In this document: piece by piece, positions 1-7,003 of the stretch
Layout: each line of letters begins with the position of its first letter
Position numbering within the stretch: position 1 is the stretch's first letter
Assembly: GCA_003445035.1 (NCBI GenBank)
Contig: DLVV01000380.1
Coordinates: 10,274-17,379 of the forward strand
Reading direction: 5' to 3'
From: Planctomycetaceae bacterium
Lineage (GTDB): Bacteria; Planctomycetota; Planctomycetia; Planctomycetales; Planctomycetaceae
Length of the DNA stretch: 7,106 nt
Translations under genes and position numbers: made by a program
The notes under the pieces: model-generated
Seen by the model: only the letters and a program-made list of their open reading frames with translations
Database searches by the model: none
Told to the model about the DNA's origin: nothing

Positions 1-1298
1 TCCTGCACGTTGAGCGTGATCGGCTTGTTCATGCGATCGGCGGTGGTGCGGAAGACGGCGAATTCGTCGGCGATCAACTGCAGCGGCACCGGTCGCTCGT
101 TGGGCACTTCTTCCGGCTTGGAGAACCGTTCGGGATCGGCGCGGTGCAGGGCTTCGGCCAACTGGCTTGGCCGAACGCGGACCAGCAGGCTGGCCTGTTC
201 GCTGACCGAGACAAAGGCCTCGTTGCCGGTCTGGCCGCCGCCGCTGACGTCGATGTTGAGGTTGAGCGATTCGAGGGAGGGGAGGCTCTTGAGTGTCGCG
301 AGGCCGCTGTCGCTGATGCGGGTTCCGGCCAATTCGAGCCGGACCAGCCGCCGGCAGCCGGAGACGATCTTTTCCAGGCCCGCGTCGGTGATGGCCTCGC
401 CGGAAATTGCCAGCTCGGTGAGTTTCTTGAGCTCCGCGAGGTGGATGAGCCCCGCGTTAGTGATGGAGGCACCCACGAGGTTGAGTGACTCGAGTTGTTT
501 CAGTCCGGCGATCGTCCGCAACCCGTCATCGGTCACCTCGGGGCTGGACACCAGGAGTGTCTTGAGTTTCTTCAGCGCGGTGATTGTCTTGAGTCCGTCG
601 TCGGTGATGTCGGTTCCGGTGAGGTTGAGTCGCTCGAGCGATTGGCTGAGCCGTACGACGTGCGCGAGTCCGTCATCGGTGATGCTGGTGTCCCGGAGAT
701 CGAGCGTGGTGATGTCCGACAGCCGCTCGGGTTTGAGCAGGCCGAGGTGATCGTCGTTGATTTCCGGTCCCGTAATCGCGACCAGGGTCACCCGGTGATC
801 CTTGAGTTCGCAGCGAATCCCGAACTCGGACAGTTCTTCCAGCCCGGCCACCGCCACCGCGTTGGCCTGGATGTCGATCGGCGGTTGCCCCGTAGCCTTC
901 CGGGCCTTGACGAGTTTCTCCAGGTCGTTGCTGCCGGCGGTGGTGCCGGCCAGTTCGACCTGTTGCAACTTGGGGAACGAGGCGAGGGCCTGGACGCCCT
1001 TGCCGGTGACCATCGACTTCCCATCGTAGATCTTCTCGCCGGTCATCCAGGCCCGGGCCTGGTCCCAGAGATTGAAGCCGGCGATGTCATCCTGGCTGGT
1101 GATGCCCTGGGCCCGCAGCGCGTCGTCGATCGGGCTGCGGATCACGGCGACCAGTTTGTCACCGAAGATCAGCGTGAGCATGACTCCGACGAACAACCCG
1201 ATCAGGGCCTTGAAGAGATGAATTCTGAGGACTTCGAGATGGTCCCCGAAGCTCATCGTGCTCTCGTCGAAGAGATCCTTGGAGTTCCTGGTGACCAT
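1..1298 (-). CDS. tatC: TatC-like twin-arginine translocase subunit with a leucine-rich-repeat insertion (3' end outside window)
   Basis: The frame is open for 432 codons from ATG 1298 to the window edge with no stop. Residues 8-62 resemble the TatC N-terminus: a cytoplasmic DLFDESTMSFGDHLEVLR, one hydrophobic helix (about 29-53) and then IRSPIDDAL, matching the SxPL motif after TatC helix 1. Residues about 63-168 are weakly repetitive. Residues about 170-350 hold 6-7 leucine-rich repeats of 24-26 residues with ITD.GL cores. Residues 351-422 form a non-repeat linker, followed by NKPITLNVQ at the edge, which resembles the segment before TatC helix 2. By TatC topology the repeats would face the periplasm. 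Known TatC proteins recognise twin-arginine signal peptides and form the Tat export core. The usual Glu of HLEELR is Val23. ATG 1298 has no Shine-Dalgarno; ATG 1256 is an alternative but would drop DLFDEST. It could instead be a single-helix LRR protein derived from TatC; the missing 3' part decides. Confidence 0.8.
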   Translation of the reverse strand, partial: MVTRNSKDLFDESTMSFGDHLEVLRIHLFKALIGLFVGVMLTLIFGDKLVAVIRSPIDDALRAQGITSQDDIAGFNLWDQARAWMTGEKIYDGKSMVTGKGVQALASFPKLQQVELAGTTAGSNDLEKLVKARKATGQPPIDIQANAVAVAGLEELSEFGIRCELKDHRVTLVAITGPEINDDHLGLLKPERLSDITTLDLRDTSITDDGLAHVVRLSQSLERLNLTGTDITDDGLKTITALKKLKTLLVSSPEVTDDGLRTIAGLKQLESLNLVGASITNAGLIHLAELKKLTELAISGEAITDAGLEKIVSGCRRLVRLELAGTRISDSGLATLKSLPSLESLNLNIDVSGGGQTGNEAFVSVSEQASLLVRVRPSQLAEALHRADPERFSKPEEVPNERPVPLQLIADEFAVFRTTADRMNKPITLNVQ

Positions 1299-1556
1299 GG
1301 GGAGACGACTGCAGGGAGGTGATGAAGAGGGGAAGAACGGGGTGGAGCTTTGGACCACATGAATTCTGTTGGGCCGGGACGACGAGAGATTTTCCGCAGC
1401 GGTCGGAAAGCCCTGGGGAGTTCCGAAGCGGGGTCAACGCCGTGAAGCCCGGGACAGGGTGGGCACGGGCAGGCGGCGGCCAGCCTGGCCACCTTGCAGG
1501 CCCCGTCGGGAACCCGACGGGGTCTCCATCAGGTCATTGACGCGGCTCGACCTCCA
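1299..1556 (-). other. Leader / intergenic region upstream of the TatC-like gene
   Basis: About 250 bases lie between the predicted transcription start near 1550 and ATG 1298. I see no convincing protein gene, tRNA or known riboswitch. The region holds the perfect hairpin at 1501-1522 and a weaker palindrome at 1478-1490 (GGCCAG, C, CTGGCC). A 31-codon minus-strand frame starting at ATG 1529 reads through the hairpin, but it lacks a ribosome-binding site at normal distance and is rich in Arg and Gly, so I do not call it a gene. A long structured 5' leader is the simplest reading. Confidence 0.5.
1501..1522. repeat. Perfect GC-rich inverted repeat (hairpin) in the TatC-like gene leader
   Basis: Arms CCCCGTCGGG (1501-1510) and CCCGACGGGG (1513-1522) are exact reverse complements separated by AA; sterically this gives a 9-bp stem with a four-base loop. 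No T-run follows on either strand, so it is not a standard intrinsic terminator. It lies about 30 bases after the predicted start of minus-strand transcription, so it would form early in the TatC-like mRNA leader. It could also stabilise the 3' end of the upstream RDD-gene transcript. Confidence 0.7.
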
Positions 1557-1584
1557 ATTGTAGATCGGTCCGGAGACGTGTCAA
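1557..1584 (-). promoter_or_regulatory. Sigma70-type promoter reading toward the TatC-like gene
   Basis: On the minus strand a perfect -35 box TTGACA (1584-1579) is followed after 16 bases by TACAAT (1562-1557), five of six matches to the -10 consensus. Transcription would start near 1550. The promoter lies just after the stop of the RDD-domain gene (1601-1603), so the TatC-like gene need not depend on read-through. The consensus match stands out in GC-rich DNA; function is inferred. Confidence 0.6.
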
Positions 1585-1593
1585 CGGTGACAC
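1578..1593. promoter_or_regulatory. Inverted repeat overlapping the -35 box (possible operator)
   Basis: GTGTCA (1578-1583), spacer ACGG, then TGACAC (1588-1593) is a perfect 6-bp inverted repeat that covers most of the -35 hexamer. A dimeric regulator bound here would block the promoter. No regulator is encoded in the window and a repeat this short could be chance. Confidence 0.3.
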
Positions 1594-1600
1594 CTGTCGG

Positions 1601-3436
1601 TCACTCGCGGTCGAGATCGCCACGGAAGACGACCAGCGTCTTGGCGACGACGTCGTGAGGTGCCTGTTTCCGCGGTGTGAATCCGGCGACAAAGGAGAGG
1701 ACCCCGAGCAGGATCTTCATGATCGCCCGCCTGAGCGACTGCGAAAATGTCAGTCGCTCGCCGTTGAGTCCCGAGACCATGATGCCGACCGCCTCCTTGC
1801 CCAGGGTCGCCTGTTCCTTGGAGCACTCGGATCGGGCGAAGTAACTGATTCCGCAGATGGGCAGCAGGGCCAGGTAGCTTAGTGCGAGCCCCCGGCCGAA
1901 CCCGTGCTGGGTGATCAGTGAGACGGCCAATCCGCCGAAGAGCACTGCGACCAGCTTGCCCTTTTCGTTCATCTTCCACAGTTCGACCGGCTCGAAAACA
2001 CAACCCACCACCGCGACGATCACCGTGTCGACCAGGACGGCGACGTACCGGGCCCAGAATCCGGCGAGTTCGCCGGGCTTCGTTCCCTTGATCAATCCCA
2101 GTCTCTGCTGGAAGTAGTAGGTGTAGAGTCCCACGGCCCGCGTCCAGAAAATCAGCGCGTAGGCTCCGAACAGGGAGGCGACGATGATTGTGCCGGCGTA
2201 GCCACCGACGGCCTCCCAGGGAAACGAGATGTTGACGGCGGCTCCCTCGGTGGCACCTTCGAAGGTGCTCAACGGGGTCCATGCCAGGAAGTGCGGAGTG
2301 TTGAACGCAACCTTGAGCACGTAGAAGTTGATAGCGACCCCACCGCCAATCACCGCGACCGGCAAGATGGCCGCGATCAGGCCCATCAGTCCGAGATACA
2401 GGGTGGGGGCGATGTTGCGGACGGAGGTGATGGCCATCAGGGGGAGCGACCAGGCCCTGTAGGTGTGTTTCTGGGCCATGTGGGCCAGGGCGGAGGGAAT
2501 CGAGAGGGCGATCACGAGTCCGATGGCACCGCCGACGATCATGATCGGGACCGTCTGGAACGCTTGCGGCTGGGGCAGGCCGCCGCCGCTGAGGACGGTC
2601 GACCCTCCCGCCATCAGGATGATCGCCGGCACGGCCACGACCAGCACCGGCAGCGGGAAGATGACACCCCAGAAATACATCTTGAACCCGTTGGCAAGCG
2701 AATCGACGACCTGGAACGAGAGCCGCTTGGCCTGGCTCTTGCGAGACATCGTGGTTCTCACGATCTGGACCGCCATCGTCCAGAACCAGCCAGTGATGAT
2801 CATGTAGATGAACGCCGACATCGCCGACATGATATTGAAACCGTTTTTGAGCAGGAGTTCCGAGAGCAGCGGAACCTTGAACTTCTCCTCCTCCTCAGCA
2901 TTGTCACCCATCGCCATCTTCTGCGCGTCGTCGGGGAGGGGGGGCAGGAAGGTGATGACGATCCAGAACGCGACGAAGACCATGAGCACCTGCATCGTGA
3001 CGATGAAGATGTTGACGATCCACGTCTGGAAGACCAGCCGCTGGTTGGACAGCATGAACCGCCAGGAATCGGCCCAGGCGGTCTTGTAGAACAGGGCCGG
3101 ATCGGGGCCTTTCCGCCTGAGCCGTTTCTGCATTCGGGAACTGACAGTTCCGGTCTGCAGGTCGACGTGGCAGTGGGGACAGGTGCGGGCCTCGGTGCTG
3201 ACCTCTGCGGCACACTTCGGGCACAGGCGTGCCGTGGCGTCTTCGGCCTGGCTCAGATCCAGCGACGAGAAAAAGGAGTCGTCGTCAGCCGATTCCGTCT
3301 CGGCCTCAACCTTCCGTTTTCCCGACGGGACCTTGACCGGTTCCCGGCACTCGGGGCAGCGGATCCTCTTGCCCCGTGCCCGGTCGGGCGCGGCGAAGAC
3401 CTTCTCGCACTGACGGCAACGAACCTTGACCGGCAT
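1601..3436 (-). CDS. Polytopic membrane protein with two N-terminal zinc ribbons and a C-terminal RDD domain
   Basis: The product is 611 residues. A first zinc ribbon uses C7xxC10 and C27xxC30 with GKRIRCPEC between, a style common in planctomycetes. An acidic linker follows, then a second ribbon with C72xxC75 and C86xxC89. The rest is a membrane protein with hydrophobic segments near residues 138-164, 198-224, 253-277, 295-318, 341-372 and 409-430. The C-terminal part (about 457-605) fits the RDD family: AGFWARYVAVLVD with Arg463 and Asp470, then ATLGKEAVGIMVSGLNGERL and a closing QAPHDVVAKTLVV. A charged EEEE stretch (181-184) lies between the first two membrane segments. RDD proteins are poorly characterised; transport or ion-antiport roles have been suggested for a few. 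Here the ribbons probably sit in the cytoplasm and bind metal or a partner. ATG 3436 is chosen because the first ribbon begins at once; no Shine-Dalgarno is seen. The open frame upstream of it is antisense-free read-in from the neighbouring gene's DNA and is not used. Confidence 0.85.
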   Translation of the reverse strand: MPVKVRCRQCEKVFAAPDRARGKRIRCPECREPVKVPSGKRKVEAETESADDDSFFSSLDLSQAEDATARLCPKCAAEVSTEARTCPHCHVDLQTGTVSSRMQKRLRRKGPDPALFYKTAWADSWRFMLSNQRLVFQTWIVNIFIVTMQVLMVFVAFWIVITFLPPLPDDAQKMAMGDNAEEEEKFKVPLLSELLLKNGFNIMSAMSAFIYMIITGWFWTMAVQIVRTTMSRKSQAKRLSFQVVDSLANGFKMYFWGVIFPLPVLVVAVPAIILMAGGSTVLSGGGLPQPQAFQTVPIMIVGGAIGLVIALSIPSALAHMAQKHTYRAWSLPLMAITSVRNIAPTLYLGLMGLIAAILPVAVIGGGVAINFYVLKVAFNTPHFLAWTPLSTFEGATEGAAVNISFPWEAVGGYAGTIIVASLFGAYALIFWTRAVGLYTYYFQQRLGLIKGTKPGELAGFWARYVAVLVDTVIVAVVGCVFEPVELWKMNEKGKLVAVLFGGLAVSLITQHGFGRGLALSYLALLPICGISYFARSECSKEQATLGKEAVGIMVSGLNGERLTFSQSLRRAIMKILLGVLSFVAGFTPRKQAPHDVVAKTLVVFRGDLDRE

Positions 3437-3461
3437 GGGACTAATGTAGCAGGTTCGGGCC
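3437..3461 (-). promoter_or_regulatory. Weak possible promoter just before the RDD-domain gene
   Basis: The minus strand carries TACATT ending six bases before ATG 3436, four of six matches to the -10 consensus, with only a poor -35 (TTGTTT) about 15 bases upstream. If real, the transcript would be nearly leaderless. The alternative is read-through from the aminotransferase gene, whose stop is 52 bases upstream. Low confidence. Confidence 0.2.
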
Positions 3462-3485
3462 AAAAACAAGCCCGTTCGGTTGGGC
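3462..3485 (-). terminator. Possible weak intrinsic terminator after the aminotransferase gene
   Basis: On the minus strand, three bases past the stop, GCCC (3485-3482) can pair with GGGC (3473-3470) around an eight-base loop, and TTGTTTTT (3469-3462) follows immediately. The U-rich run is conspicuous in this GC-rich DNA and lies where a terminator is expected, but the stem is only four pairs, so termination may be partial. Confidence 0.4.
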
Positions 3486-3488
3486 CGA

Positions 3489-4814
3489 TCACCCCATCGC
3501 CTGCAGCGAATCGTCGATCGCTTCCAGGGCCTGGTCAATGTCCTCGAGCGAATGAGCCAGCGAGTAGCCGTGGTGGCAGGGCCCTCCGCCGTAGTCGTGG
3601 AAGTAGACGCCCCGGCCGGTCGTCTGCCGACAGAACTCGAGCATTGTCTCGGGATCGTGGACCAGGGCCTGAGAGTAGTTGGTGACCGGGTCACGGGTGC
3701 CGAAGATGATCCCGAAGCGGCTGCCGTGGTGCTGGAACACGACCGGCAGCCGGCTGCGGCCGGCGATCTCCTCGAGCCCGGCAAACAGCACCTCGCCCAG
3801 TCCGCCAATCGTCTTCCAGAAACCGGGCCTCTGGATTTGGTCGACGAAGGCGAGGCCACCGAGTATCGACGGCAGCGGGGCGTTGAAGGTGCCCGAGTGG
3901 GCGACGGGACCGGTGGGAGCGTAGAGATCCATCAGGTCGGCGCGGCCGGCGATGGCCGAGAGCGGCAGCCCTCCTCCGAGCGACTTGCCGATCGTGCAGA
4001 TGTCCGGCGTCACACCGAAGTCCTGCTGGGCCCCTCCGGGACTCGCCTTGGCGAACGACTGCACTTCGTCAAAGAACAGCACCAGGTCGTACTCGTCGGC
4101 CAGTGCCCGGGTCGCTTCGAGAAATCCCGGGGCCGGAGTGATGCAGCCGCAGTTGTAGTCGACCGGTTCGACCAGCAGGGTCCCGGCCTCGTCGGCGTGC
4201 GCGGCCATGACGGCTTCCAGCGCCTCGAGGTTGTTGTACTCGACCGGAATGATCAACTCGGCCATCGACTCGGGGATCCCCGCGCTCTCGCGGTAGGGCG
4301 GCTGGGCATCCAGCTGGTCGGCGGGGGGGTGGCCACCGATGTAGGTGAACTCGTGGTAGCCATGGAAGTGGCCGAAGAAGCGAATGATCTTGTCGCGACC
4401 GCTGGCAGCCCGGCACAGCCGCAACGCGTGCAGGGTCGCCTCGGATCCCGAACCGGTGAATCGGATCCGCTCGGCACACGGGAGCACCCGGCAGAGCTGT
4501 TCGGCGAGGTCGACGTGGAAAGGCGTGTCCATGCTGCACAGCACCCCGTGTTCCCACGCGGTGTCGAACACGTGTCGCAGGCACTCGGGAGCGTGACCGA
4601 GCAACGTGGCCCCGTGGCTCATCGAGAAATCCAGGAACTCGCGACCGGCGATATCCCAGAACCTGCTGCCGGCGGCACGCTGGGCGTAGACCGGGGAATC
4701 CCACGCCTTGTTCCGCCGGGTGCTCGAGCAGACCCCGCCGGGGATCGCCGCTTCGCCACGTTCGAACAGGCGTGCGACGGCCGCTTCATCGGCGGGGATT
4801 TGCATCTGGAACAT
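3489..4814 (-). CDS. PLP-dependent class III aminotransferase, glutamate-1-semialdehyde aminomutase-like
   Basis: The product is 441 residues, close to the family length of about 430. The fold-type I signatures appear in order: [11 protein letters not shown] at the N-terminus as in the aminomutase group, a phosphate-binding [18 protein letters not shown] (119-136), [17 protein letters not shown] (139-155), the cofactor-ring Asp in FFDEVQSF (Asp249), and [17 protein letters not shown] with Lys277 as the likely Schiff-base lysine. It resembles glutamate-1-semialdehyde 2,1-aminomutase, but the canonical YHGHAD...AGSG stretch is replaced by [13 protein letters not shown], so it is probably not HemL. 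The substrate is unknown; it may be an amino acid, amine or semialdehyde. ATG 4814 is chosen because GGAG lies six bases upstream and a promoter lies just beyond. An in-frame ATG at 4910 would start upstream of that promoter and add an Arg-rich non-family tail. It is transcribed divergently from trpBA; a metabolic link is not shown. Confidence 0.88.
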   Translation of the reverse strand: MFQMQIPADEAAVARLFERGEAAIPGGVCSSTRRNKAWDSPVYAQRAAGSRFWDIAGREFLDFSMSHGATLLGHAPECLRHVFDTAWEHGVLCSMDTPFHVDLAEQLCRVLPCAERIRFTGSGSEATLHALRLCRAASGRDKIIRFFGHFHGYHEFTYIGGHPPADQLDAQPPYRESAGIPESMAELIIPVEYNNLEALEAVMAAHADEAGTLLVEPVDYNCGCITPAPGFLEATRALADEYDLVLFFDEVQSFAKASPGGAQQDFGVTPDICTIGKSLGGGLPLSAIAGRADLMDLYAPTGPVAHSGTFNAPLPSILGGLAFVDQIQRPGFWKTIGGLGEVLFAGLEEIAGRSRLPVVFQHHGSRFGIIFGTRDPVTNYSQALVHDPETMLEFCRQTTGRGVYFHDYGGGPCHHGYSLAHSLEDIDQALEAIDDSLQAMG

Positions 4815-4820
4815 GGGCTT

Positions 4821-4824
4821 CTCC
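4821..4824 (-). promoter_or_regulatory. Ribosome-binding site fixing the aminotransferase start
   Basis: GGAG on the minus strand, six bases before ATG 4814. It supports this start over ATG 4910 and over the internal ATG 4805. Confidence 0.6.
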
Positions 4825-4857
4825 GGGCGAAACGGGCTGCTGGAATTGCAGGCGGAC

Positions 4858-4886
4858 ATCATGCGAGCCCTGCGGCGGCGTGTCAA
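4858..4886 (-). promoter_or_regulatory. Promoter for the aminotransferase gene
   Basis: On the minus strand a perfect TTGACA (4886-4881) is followed after 17 bases by CATGAT (4863-4858), four of six matches to the -10 consensus. The predicted transcript starts near 4851 and has a leader of about 37 bases. Confidence 0.5.
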
Positions 4887-4915
4887 ACAGCGTGGTGTCC
4901 CGATGGCCAAGGCCG

Positions 4916-4944
4916 TTGACCGGCTCGGGGATGACCAGAATAAT
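4916..4944 (+). promoter_or_regulatory. Promoter for trpBA
   Basis: TTGACC (4916-4921) and AATAAT (4939-4944) each match the consensus at five of six positions with an ideal 17-base spacer. Transcription would start near 4951, leaving a leader of about 20 bases. That is too short for a leader-peptide attenuator or a T-box, so no trp attenuation is visible here. Confidence 0.55.
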
Positions 4945-4961
4945 AGCGGTTTGGTTTTCTC

Positions 4962-4965
4962 GGAG
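4962..4965 (+). promoter_or_regulatory. Ribosome-binding site fixing the trpB start
   Basis: GGAG six bases before ATG 4972. The open frame extends upstream to 4708, but that part is antisense to the aminotransferase gene and lies upstream of the promoter. Confidence 0.6.
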
Positions 4966-4971
4966 TCCCGG

Positions 4972-6183
4972 ATGACCTCCGCTACCAGTCAAGTCCCCGA
5001 CGAACTCGGTCGCTTCGGCCCGTTCGGTCGCCGCTTTGTGCCCGAGACGCTGATGCGGGCTCTGGAGGAGTTGACGGACGAGTACCTGCGTGCGAAGGCC
5101 GATCCGGTGTTTGCCGAGGAGTTCGACCACCTGTTGGGAAGTTACGTGGGGCGTCCCAGTCCGTTGTACTTTGCCGAGAGGCTGACGTCGGAGGTGGGCG
5201 GAGCGAGGATCTTCCTGAAGCGGGAGGACCTCAATCACACCGGTGCGCACAAGATCAACAACACCGTTGGCCAGCTGCTGCTGACCCGGCGGATGGGCAA
5301 GACGCGGGTCATCGCCGAGACCGGTGCCGGTCAGCACGGGGTGGCCACCGCCACCGCCTGTGCCCGTTTCGGGCTGGAGTGCGTGGTCTACATGGGCACC
5401 GAGGACATCCGTCGTCAGCAGCCCAACGTGCACAACATGAAAATGCTGGGTGCGGAGGTCCGCGGGGTTTCGAGCGGATCCTGCACTCTTCGTGACGCGA
5501 TCAACGAGGCGATGCGAGACTGGATGGCCAGTGTTGCCAGCACGCACTACGTCATCGGCAGTGTCGTCGGGCCGCACCCGTTTCCGATGATCGTCAGGGA
5601 CTTCCAGTCGGTGATCGGCAGCGAGACCCGGCGGCAGTGCCTGGAGACGTTCGAGCGGTTGCCCGAGGTGGTGGTGGCCTGCGTGGGCGGCGGATCGAAT
5701 GCCGCGGGAATGTTTCACCCGTTCATCGATGATGGGGAGGTCCGTCTGGAGGGCGTCGAGGCGGGGGGCCGCGGAGCGGGGGTTGGTGAGAACGCCAGCC
5801 CGCTGAGCTTCGGCCAGCCGGGGATCCTGCACGGCAGTTTCAGCTACGTGCTGCAGGACGTCGACGGCCAGACCCAGGACGTCCACAGCGTTTCGGCCGG
5901 TCTCGACTATCCCGGGGTGGGACCCGAACACAGTTACTGGAAGGACACCGGGCGGGTGCACTACACCAACGTCGTTGACAACGACGCGCTGGAGGCCTTC
6001 GGACGGCTGGTGCGGACCGAGGGGATCATCCCGGCCGTCGAGAGTTCCCACGCGGTGGCACATGCCTGCACGGTGGCCGCCGGAATGGACCCGGACCAGG
6101 TGGTGGTCGTTTGTCTGTCCGGTCGTGGAGACAAGGACGTGACCGAAGTGTCCCGGTTGATTGACGAGTCCTCGTCCCGATGA
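4972..6183 (+). CDS. trpB: Tryptophan synthase beta chain
   Basis: TrpB condenses indole with L-serine to make L-tryptophan using pyridoxal phosphate, receiving indole by tunnel from TrpA. The product is 403 residues, against 397 in E. coli. Family signatures are intact: [15 protein letters not shown] near the N-terminus, [11 protein letters not shown] (61-71), [15 protein letters not shown] with the cofactor lysine at residue 94, ETGAGQHG (117-124) with the catalytic Glu117, the phosphate-binding GGGSNA (239-244), the [16 protein letters not shown] loop (305-320) and SGRGDKD (384-390). This is the classical TrpB1 type that pairs with TrpA, not the TrpB2 type. The stop overlaps the trpA start by four bases (ATGA), implying translational coupling. 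No key residue is missing. Confidence 0.97.
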   Translation: MTSATSQVPDELGRFGPFGRRFVPETLMRALEELTDEYLRAKADPVFAEEFDHLLGSYVGRPSPLYFAERLTSEVGGARIFLKREDLNHTGAHKINNTVGQLLLTRRMGKTRVIAETGAGQHGVATATACARFGLECVVYMGTEDIRRQQPNVHNMKMLGAEVRGVSSGSCTLRDAINEAMRDWMASVASTHYVIGSVVGPHPFPMIVRDFQSVIGSETRRQCLETFERLPEVVVACVGGGSNAAGMFHPFIDDGEVRLEGVEAGGRGAGVGENASPLSFGQPGILHGSFSYVLQDVDGQTQDVHSVSAGLDYPGVGPEHSYWKDTGRVHYTNVVDNDALEAFGRLVRTEGIIPAVESSHAVAHACTVAAGMDPDQVVVVCLSGRGDKDVTEVSRLIDESSSR

Positions 6184-7001
6184 ACAGCCCGACCACCCCG
6201 ATCGCTGCCCGCTTCACACAGCTCCGCGAGGCGGGACAGATGGCGTTCATGCCGTTTGTCACCGCCGGCGACCCCGATCTCGATACGACCCTGGCGGTGA
6301 TCGGTGAACTCGGGAGACGCGGCGTCGACCTGATCGAGGTGGGATTTCCCTACAGCGATCCGATTGCCGACGGCCCGGTGATCCAGGCCTCCTACCAGAG
6401 AGCACTCGAGTCGGGGCTGACTGTTGACGCGATCTTTGACCGGCTTGGGGAATTGGACCGCGAGTCGACTCCGCCGCTGGTCGCAATGGTTTCCTACGCC
6501 ATCGTGTTCCGCAAAGGTCCCGAAGAGTTTGTCTCGAGAGCGGCCGCGTCAGGATTCAGCGGGATGATCGTTCCGGATCTTCCGGGAGATGAGGCTGCCG
6601 AGTTGTCCACGGTTGTCACCGACGGCGGGCTCGACCTGGTTCAGCTGGTTGCCCCCACGACACCCCCGTCACGACTGGATGGCATCCTGGCCACTGCCAG
6701 CGGGTTCTTGTACTGCATCTCGGTTGCCGGTACGACGGGTGTCCGCGACGCGGTGCCGACCGAACTTGCTGCCCAGTTGGCGGACCTGAGATCCCGGACC
6801 GATCTGCCACTGGCCGTCGGCTTCGGGATCAGCGAGGCCGAACACGTGGTGTCGTTGAAAGGGGTTGCTGACGGAGCGATTGTCGGCTCGGCGCTGGTCC
6901 GGCGGCTCGGATCGATCGCGGTGGATGGCGAGGACCGGGCGGTGGTGCTGGATCGGGCCGGGGAATGGCTCGACGGCCTGGTCGAAGCGGCTCATTCCTG
7001 A
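6180..7001 (+). CDS. trpA: Tryptophan synthase alpha chain
   Basis: TrpA cleaves indole-3-glycerol phosphate to indole and glyceraldehyde-3-phosphate and works as an alpha2beta2 complex with TrpB. The product is 273 residues, against 268 in E. coli, a single TIM barrel. Visible signatures are [11 protein letters not shown] (23-33), [16 protein letters not shown] (51-66) with catalytic Glu53 and Asp64 (equivalent to E. coli Glu49 and Asp60), VPDLP near the middle, the VAGTTGVR loop and the phosphate-binding AVGFGIS. ATG 6180 overlaps the trpB stop, so the pair is coupled. The stop ends three bases before the convergent gene downstream. Nothing unusual in the enzyme itself. Confidence 0.97.
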   Translation: MNSPTTPIAARFTQLREAGQMAFMPFVTAGDPDLDTTLAVIGELGRRGVDLIEVGFPYSDPIADGPVIQASYQRALESGLTVDAIFDRLGELDRESTPPLVAMVSYAIVFRKGPEEFVSRAAASGFSGMIVPDLPGDEAAELSTVVTDGGLDLVQLVAPTTPPSRLDGILATASGFLYCISVAGTTGVRDAVPTELAAQLADLRSRTDLPLAVGFGISEAEHVVSLKGVADGAIVGSALVRRLGSIAVDGEDRAVVLDRAGEWLDGLVEAAHS

Positions 7002-7003
7002 CT

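Noticed and set aside
196..700. Tandem DNA repeat or CRISPR-like array in the LRR region
   Set aside because: Periodicity is at the protein level (24-26 residues) with diverged DNA; there are no identical direct repeats with unique spacers.
10..1322. Plus-strand open frames (10-750 and 495-1322) over the LRR region
   Set aside because: Ser/Arg-rich or Asp/Gly/Glu-rich translations without domains; they mirror the repeats of the real minus-strand gene, which is open throughout but has no stop inside the window.
1434..1529. 31-codon leader peptide starting at ATG 1529
   Set aside because: No ribosome-binding site at usable distance; composition reflects the GC hairpin and the palindrome it reads through.
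2291..3685. Long plus-strand open frame (464 codons) opposite the RDD gene
   Set aside because: Rich in Arg, His, Asp and Gly with no family signal; it is the expected antisense shadow of a high-GC gene with clear domains on the minus strand.
4815..4910. N-terminal extension of the aminotransferase to ATG 4910
   Set aside because: It starts upstream of the predicted promoter, is Arg-rich and unlike the family; ATG 4814 has a ribosome-binding site.
3480..4919. Long plus-strand open frame (479 codons) opposite the aminotransferase gene
   Set aside because: The minus strand carries an intact aminotransferase with ordered motifs and a ribosome-binding site; the plus frame has none.
4786..6063. 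Long minus-strand open frame (425 codons) opposite trpB
   Set aside because: trpB is unambiguous on the plus strand; the opposite frame is compositional shadow.
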